The notes under the pieces: model-generated
Databases searched by the model: none
Told to the model about the DNA's origin: nothing
The model's input: only the letters and a program-made list of their open reading frames with translations
Origin: Chitinophagales bacterium
Lineage (GTDB): Bacteria > Bacteroidota > Bacteroidia > Chitinophagales > Saprospiraceae
DNA: 8,999 nt
Assembly (NCBI GenBank): GCA_013297575.1
Contig: JAAFHO010000189.1
Location: 1-8,999, forward strand
Direction: 5' to 3'
Made by a program: the position numbers and the translations under genes
Part shown: positions 4,959 to 8,999 of the stretch, one piece after another
Layout: every line of letters starts with the position of its first letter
Position numbering within the stretch: position 1 is the first letter of the stretch

Positions 4959-6863
4959 TTATTGAACTATTCTAAAGCACTCATCGCTTTCCTGCAAGAT
5001 ACCTTCCTCGCAAAGATAACTTAATGCAGCGGTCACAGTCTCGTGTTTTTTAGGTGAAAATGCCTTTAGTATTTCTTCAAATGGCAATGGCTCTACTTTG
5101 AGTAAATCTGTAATTTTTCTTTGATAGGCTTGAAGTGTTTCCTCATTGAGATCTGCTTCGTTGCGGCCAGTACATACATCACAAATACCACATTTTTCGG
5201 AGCGCATTTCTCCAAAATACGCGAGTAATTGCCTACTTCGACAATGCTTACGCTCGGCATACAGGATGGATGATTCTACTCGCTTATAGGCATTTTCTCG
5301 TCTAAAATTAAATTTCTCCAAGTCAATACTCAGATTTTCAGCCGTTACCCTTTCCCGGAAGAAAGTAACCTGTGGCTTTTCATTCCGTGGGTAGTAATCC
5401 AATATATTTTCTTTTTCAGCATGATGGATTACCTTTAGTACGTTTTCTAGCGGTGTTTTTAGCAAATTGGCAATTGTACCTTCGCTAATTTCTATAAAAT
5501 CATGTTGGATACCTGGATATTGCCGGAGCAAAACTTTAATGACAGCGTCTGCTTGCTTATTCCGAATTTGGTAATCGTATAACGTTTCACGATTGCATTT
5601 AATCAGCAATTTGGATGCCGTAGCGGCCGCGTCTGTTTGCGCAATCCAACCCTCCTGTTCTAACAATCGCAATGCAGCATGGGCAACAGGTTGCTCCAGT
5701 TTATAGGTATGGCAAAATTGTTGGAAATCAAAATTGACGCTCTCCCCTACCCCACTTCCAATAGCAATTTGGGAATAACTGCCCAATGCCTGATATATAC
5801 GTCGGATCAAATCAAATGACGGATACGAGGCTTCAAAAAATTTGCGCAACTGGTCGGCATCCGTTTCAGTGTATAGCAGTACGGCATACGATTTTTTACC
5901 ATCGCGCCCGCCGCGGCCTGCTTCTTGGAAATAAGCCTCCAAACTATCAGGCAAAGTGAGGTGTACGACCAATCGTACATCTGGTTTATCAATACCCATT
6001 CCAAAGGCATTGGTACATACCATAATACGTGGATTGCCTTTGATCCAAGCCTCTTGTTTTTTGTTTCGGTCTTCAAGGCTTAATCCAGCGTGGTAAAAAT
6101 CGGAGGAAATTCCCTTTTTTCGAAGCAAATCCGATATTTTTTGGGTATCGCCCCTACTTCGCATATAGATAATACCCGAACCGGGTACTTTTTGAAGAAT
6201 ATCAATTAGTTTATCGTATTTTTTGGTTTCATATAAAACAGCGTAGGATAAGTTGTCGCGGAAAAAACTTTGTTGAAAAACTTTTTGGTTTTTGAAATCT
6301 AATTTGTCTTGTATATCTTGTGCTACAGTTGGCGTTGCCGTAGCGGTAAGGGCAAGTACTGGCACGCCAGGGAGCAATGCTCTAATTTCGGCAATTTGGA
6401 GGTAAGGAGGCCTAAAATCATACCCCCATTGGCTGATACAATGCGCTTCATCAATGGCGATTAAATTGACATTCATACGCAAGAGCCGTGCTTGAGCCAA
6501 GTCTGTTTTTAGGCGTTCGGGACTCATATAGAGCAGTTTATAAGCCCCTTGACAAGCATTTTCAAAAACAATATCAATTTCTTGCTTGCGCATACCCGAA
6601 AAAATAGCCACTGCCGGAATCCCTCTTCTTTTGAGGTTATACACTTGGTCTTTCATCAGGGCGATCAACGGCGAAACAACGATCGTTATACCTTCTTTAC
6701 AAAGGGCTGGGACTTGAAAGCACAACGATTTACCGCCGCCGGTAGGCAACAAAGCAAGGGTATCTGTTCCATCCAATACGGATTGGATAATATCGTCCTG
6801 CATGGGCCGGAAATTGGCATAGCCCCAATATTGTTGTAAAATGTCGCGGGGTTGGGCTGTCAC
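4959..6863 (-). CDS. recQ: RecQ-family ATP-dependent DNA helicase
   Basis: A 3'-5' superfamily 2 DNA helicase acting in recombination and replication-fork repair. All core motifs are present over 634 residues: motif 0 near FRPMQDDII (18-26), Walker A LLPTGGGKS (38-46), DEAH box IDEAHCISQWGYDFRP (137-151), motif III LTATATP (172-178), then AFGMGIDKPDVR (286-297) and QEAGRGGRDG (313-322). The RecQ zinc-binding cysteines are C541, C558, C561 and C564. A winged-helix-like stretch closes the protein (LPFEEILKAFSPKKHETV to the end). There is no HRDC domain; this shorter, HRDC-less form is common in Bacteroidota, which often carry more than one RecQ paralogue. The start is a GTG at 6863; the ten residues before the Q-motif region fit the family and no better ATG lies upstream. 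A TATGTTTG promoter element is 27 bases upstream. No own terminator is evident. Confidence 0.95.
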   Translation of the reverse strand: MTAQPRDILQQYWGYANFRPMQDDIIQSVLDGTDTLALLPTGGGKSLCFQVPALCKEGITIVVSPLIALMKDQVYNLKRRGIPAVAIFSGMRKQEIDIVFENACQGAYKLLYMSPERLKTDLAQARLLRMNVNLIAIDEAHCISQWGYDFRPPYLQIAEIRALLPGVPVLALTATATPTVAQDIQDKLDFKNQKVFQQSFFRDNLSYAVLYETKKYDKLIDILQKVPGSGIIYMRSRGDTQKISDLLRKKGISSDFYHAGLSLEDRNKKQEAWIKGNPRIMVCTNAFGMGIDKPDVRLVVHLTLPDSLEAYFQEAGRGGRDGKKSYAVLLYTETDADQLRKFFEASYPSFDLIRRIYQALGSYSQIAIGSGVGESVNFDFQQFCHTYKLEQPVAHAALRLLEQEGWIAQTDAAATASKLLIKCNRETLYDYQIRNKQADAVIKVLLRQYPGIQHDFIEISEGTIANLLKTPLENVLKVIHHAEKENILDYYPRNEKPQVTFFRERVTAENLSIDLEKFNFRRENAYKRVESSILYAERKHCRSRQLLAYFGEMRSEKCGICDVCTGRNEADLNEETLQAYQRKITDLLKVEPLPFEEILKAFSPKKHETVTAALSYLCEEGILQESDECFRIVQ

Positions 6864-6889
6864 GGTTTTTTTGTGTTATTTATGACCTG

Positions 6890-6897
6890 CAAACATA
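6890..6897 (-). promoter_or_regulatory. Bacteroidota -7 promoter element of recQ
   Basis: Read leftward the bases are TATGTTTG, an exact match to TAnnTTTG. They end 27 bases before the GTG start of recQ, predicting a short leader of about 20 bases. I saw no matching TTTG at about -33, so recognition would rest mainly on the -7 element. Confidence 0.55.
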
Positions 6898-6946
6898 GTT
6901 AACATTTAAGAAGAAGGTAAGTTTTTTTATTTGGGTCATTATTTAT

Positions 6947-7105
6947 AGGAACGAGAAAACAATAACTTGTCACTTTTGGCTGATTTCTTTTCACCCATAC
7001 TGCCTATCTTTTCGTTTAAATAGCCCCACTATTCGCACTAAAAGATACTTGTCTGAGCAAAAACTAATCTAGCCAAAAATAACAACTTATTATTTTCACG
7101 TTCCT
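6947..7105. repeat. 159-base imperfect palindrome with 35-base inverted arms (MITE-like or long hairpin)
   Basis: The left arm (6947-6981) and the reverse complement of the right arm (7071-7105) agree at 30 of 35 positions without a gap. Both read AGGAACG-x-GAAAA-x-AATAA-x-TTGT-x-A-x-TTTTGGCT. Inside, pairing continues symmetrically but loosely: GATT and TTTT blocks, then TATCTTTT (7005-7012) with AAAAGATA (7040-7047), then AATAG (7019-7023) with CTATT (7029-7033) around CCCCA at the centre. There is no ORF inside. It fills most of the 326-base gap between recQ and the metalloprotease gene; the rest of the gap holds the recQ promoter and the protease terminator. It could be a non-autonomous mobile element, a structured RNA or a cruciform site. 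I found no clear target-site duplication. Confidence 0.7.
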
Positions 7106-7112
7106 TAACGAA

Positions 7113-7167
7113 AATGTCAAAAAAACACCCTATTGTACCATTTCACAAGTATCAATAGGGTGTTTTT
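7113..7167 (-). terminator. Rho-independent terminator of the secreted metalloprotease gene
   Basis: A perfect 15-base stem: AAAAACACCCTATTG (7121-7135) is the reverse complement of 7153-7167, with a 17-base loop. Read leftward, the stem ends in a run of seven T (complement of 7119-7125) about 25-70 bases after the protease stop. The stem's own A/T ends make it look bidirectional, but no rightward gene needs it. Confidence 0.88.
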
Positions 7168-7189
7168 AATAAATTTATAGAAGTCTAGC

Positions 7190-8999
7190 CTATTGTGAGG
7201 AACGATAAAACTTTCCTGTTAATACCTGTCCTTCGGCCACCATTTGTATGGAGTACATACCAGTTGCCAGTCCCGAAAGTGGGACTACAGTACCTGTTTT
7301 TGCTGTGGTTTCGGTCACCATTTGTGTCAATACGAGACGACCATTGATATCATAGATAGCAATCATTCCAGTGGTTTCAGGATGTACGATGGTGATGCTT
7401 TCGCTCGCGGGATTAGGGTACGTAAACAATGTATTTGTAGCATTAAACCGCACCGATACTATTGGGGAATATGCACTATTCTTGTCAAAATCAGTTTGCT
7501 TCAAACGGTAGTAATTTACACCATCCAAGGGTTCAAAATCGGTCATGGAATAGTTATTTTCCACCTGTGCTGTGCCCGCGCCTTTTTTGGTACCCAGCAC
7601 TTCAAAATTTCTACCGTCGGACGATTTTTCTACCGTAAAAAAGTCGTTCTGCTGCTCATTGGCTGTTGTCCATGTTAATAGTACATCGTCGCTTGCTCGT
7701 TTTGCTTGAAAACGAACCAATTCCACAGGTGCTGGCGGTAGCGCTGGTATCGTATATCCTGCGGCAACAAATCGTGTGCGTATGGCCAAACGATCGGCAT
7801 AACTATATGCTAGATTGATGGCCGCTTGATATACCGCATTGGCGGCATCATTTTGATTGGTGCTGCTATTGGTGACATCCAAGCCCAACCAGAAAATTTT
7901 ATCCGATTTTTCGCGGCCAATATCGTTCCAAACATTCATCATAGCTGTTGCCCATATTTGGCCATCGGTATGGATGGCATTCACCAATCCACCGGGATAT
8001 ATCGCCGTATAGTTCAATACCCTACCCCCCCAAAAGGGATTATGCCCATCCCAGTTAAACGTCCAGTTATAAGCGGGATCGCTACTCGTCCAGTTGCCTA
8101 CCGATCTGCTGTACGAACCCGCCCAGTAGTCTCCACTACCTTCGCTCAATCCATTCACCTGTGATAACCCACCTGATGTGATCCAATCGTGGATACCATG
8201 TCCTAATTCGTGTACCACCACATCGGCATCTTCCGCATCGTCCACACCACCTTCGCCAAAAGCCAACCTGCCACTACTACTTACATAATGTGAATTATCG
8301 GCACCACTCAAGCCGCTGGGATCAAACCGAACGCCTCCTGCGTATTGATAAGGCATAATGGTTACCCCTAATGTAAGATTAAGGTAACGCATCATATTGT
8401 CGATATGGTAGTAGGTATTGACGGCCTCAAATCCATCCTGAGAGCGGTTAAAATTAAAGTTAGCACTATTTTGCGTAAACAAACCCTTATTTGGTGCCTC
8501 AAAATCTTGAATCACGGCATAAGGCCCTACCAGCGAATAGGTAGAACCCGTTAAGGTAATATCCAACAAATCAACAGTGAATTGCTGCGCTTCCAAAGAT
8601 GGATTGGTAGCGTCAGTATTATCTGCGTAATTACCACCGTATGCTACTACGGCAGAAGAAAGTGGATCGGGTTCGAAGATCAACCCTGCACCATTGACAG
8701 CAGGAGGTAATACCCACAACATATTAGTCGCCGCAGGTATATTCGGTTCTTCGTGTTCCGATTTGTGGAACAAACTAGCATCTTCTAATTTCAGGATTGT
8801 GCCTGTGCGCGCATCTACATAAGCATCCCATTCACCAAATGGCTGTTCTGCCAAAAAGACGATATGGTGTACCAAATAATTTTTGTTTTCGTGGTGCAAA
8901 ACCATTAATTGGTTGGTTTCGTCGGTCACTGTACTGGTCAAGTTAAGTTGTTTATCGACCAATTGGCGCGCCTCGGATGCACTGACGGGTAAATTAGCG
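7190..8999 (-). CDS. Secreted zinc metalloprotease (HExxH gluzincin, M36/FTP-like) with T9SS sorting domain; 5' end outside window
   Basis: The frame is open to the right edge, so about 602 C-terminal residues are seen and the signal peptide is missing. Numbering from the interior TTG at 8962: residues 25-62 resemble an FTP/PepSY propeptide (NYLVHHIVFLAEQPFGEWDAYVDARTG has this look, then ILKLED). Residues 160-400 are the catalytic domain. The zinc site is HELGH (251-255; bases 8212-8198), with Glu274 in GLSEGSGDYW as probable third ligand. A conserved-looking HTDGQIWA (331-338) follows. All catalytic residues look intact. The motif differs from classic fungalysin HEYxH, so M36-like is a tentative family name. 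Residues 410-507 form the Fn3-like module common in T9SS cargo (FTVEKSSDGRNFEVLG, NYYRLKQTDFD). Residues 512-590 are a T9SS type A sorting domain (TYPNPASESITI, YDINGRLV, GMYSIQMV). It is therefore a surface-bound or released protease, probably for external protein digestion. Confidence 0.88.
   Translation of the reverse strand, partial: ANLPVSASEARQLVDKQLNLTSTVTDETNQLMVLHHENKNYLVHHIVFLAEQPFGEWDAYVDARTGTILKLEDASLFHKSEHEEPNIPAATNMLWVLPPAVNGAGLIFEPDPLSSAVVAYGGNYADNTDATNPSLEAQQFTVDLLDITLTGSTYSLVGPYAVIQDFEAPNKGLFTQNSANFNFNRSQDGFEAVNTYYHIDNMMRYLNLTLGVTIMPYQYAGGVRFDPSGLSGADNSHYVSSSGRLAFGEGGVDDAEDADVVVHELGHGIHDWITSGGLSQVNGLSEGSGDYWAGSYSRSVGNWTSSDPAYNWTFNWDGHNPFWGGRVLNYTAIYPGGLVNAIHTDGQIWATAMMNVWNDIGREKSDKIFWLGLDVTNSSTNQNDAANAVYQAAINLAYSYADRLAIRTRFVAAGYTIPALPPAPVELVRFQAKRASDDVLLTWTTANEQQNDFFTVEKSSDGRNFEVLGTKKGAGTAQVENNYSMTDFEPLDGVNYYRLKQTDFDKNSAYSPIVSVRFNATNTLFTYPNPASESITIVHPETTGMIAIYDINGRLVLTQMVTETTAKTGTVVPLSGLATGMYSIQMVAEGQVLTGKFYRSSQ

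Noticed and set aside
5807..6076. Leftward 89-codon ORF within recQ in another frame
   Set aside because: It overlaps the conserved recQ helicase motifs in a different frame and has no start context or family resemblance.
6941..7110. Target-site duplication flanking the 159-base palindrome
   Set aside because: The flanks (left ...TTTAT, right TAACG...) show no duplication beyond a possible offset TA, which is too short and asymmetric to count.
7244..8164. Two rightward ORFs (7244-7678 and 7826-8164) opposite the secreted metalloprotease
   Set aside because: Both are antisense to a gene with clear catalytic, Fn3-like and sorting domains; Cys/His-rich translations are frame shadows.

Overview
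The window reads as a Bacteroidota chromosome, probably from the Saprospiria/Chitinophagia side of the phylum; the exact lineage is inference. Three things point there. Two proteins end in type IX secretion (T9SS) type A sorting domains. An ECF sigma factor is paired with a FecR/DUF4974 anti-sigma factor. Starts are AT-rich without Shine-Dalgarno sequences, and one good TAnnTTTG -7 promoter element is present. Composition is moderately AT-rich and no tRNA, rRNA or CRISPR array was seen.

Layout, left to right. Bases 1-1846 are transcribed leftward. A decayed M43 (pappalysin/cytophagalysin-type) secreted metalloprotease gene (1846 to 575) carries an in-frame TAA. It has also lost three of the four key residues of its zinc-binding motif. 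It is followed 25 bases later by the first 183 codons of a large secreted Rhs/YD-repeat-type protein that runs off the left edge. An AT-rich intergenic region then leads to a rightward, truncated XRE-type helix-turn-helix ORF (2112-2348). Its 3' end is formed by the terminator hairpin of the convergent crp/fnr-family gene (3064 to 2375). Divergent from that regulator is a rightward two-gene unit, ECF sigma factor (3195-3797) and FecR anti-sigma factor (3850-4854), closed by a strong terminator. No TonB-dependent receptor gene follows.

The right half is leftward again. It holds a RecQ-family DNA helicase without HRDC domain (6863 to 4959), with a recognisable promoter, and a large secreted gluzincin metalloprotease (M36/FTP-like N-region, HELGH, Fn3-like module, T9SS tail). 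The protease enters from the right edge and stops at 7190. Between these two lies the most unusual structure in the window: a 159-base imperfect palindrome (6947-7105) with 35-base arms matching at 30 positions. It sits next to the protease terminator and just upstream of the recQ promoter.

Functionally, the window mixes cell-surface/secreted functions (a live protease, a dead protease, a YD-repeat protein), three regulators (XRE fragment, Crp/Fnr, sigma/anti-sigma) and one DNA-repair helicase. I see no complete new defence or biosynthetic system. The findings most worth following are the palindromic element, the degenerate M43 gene, and the regulator ORF that reads through a terminator.
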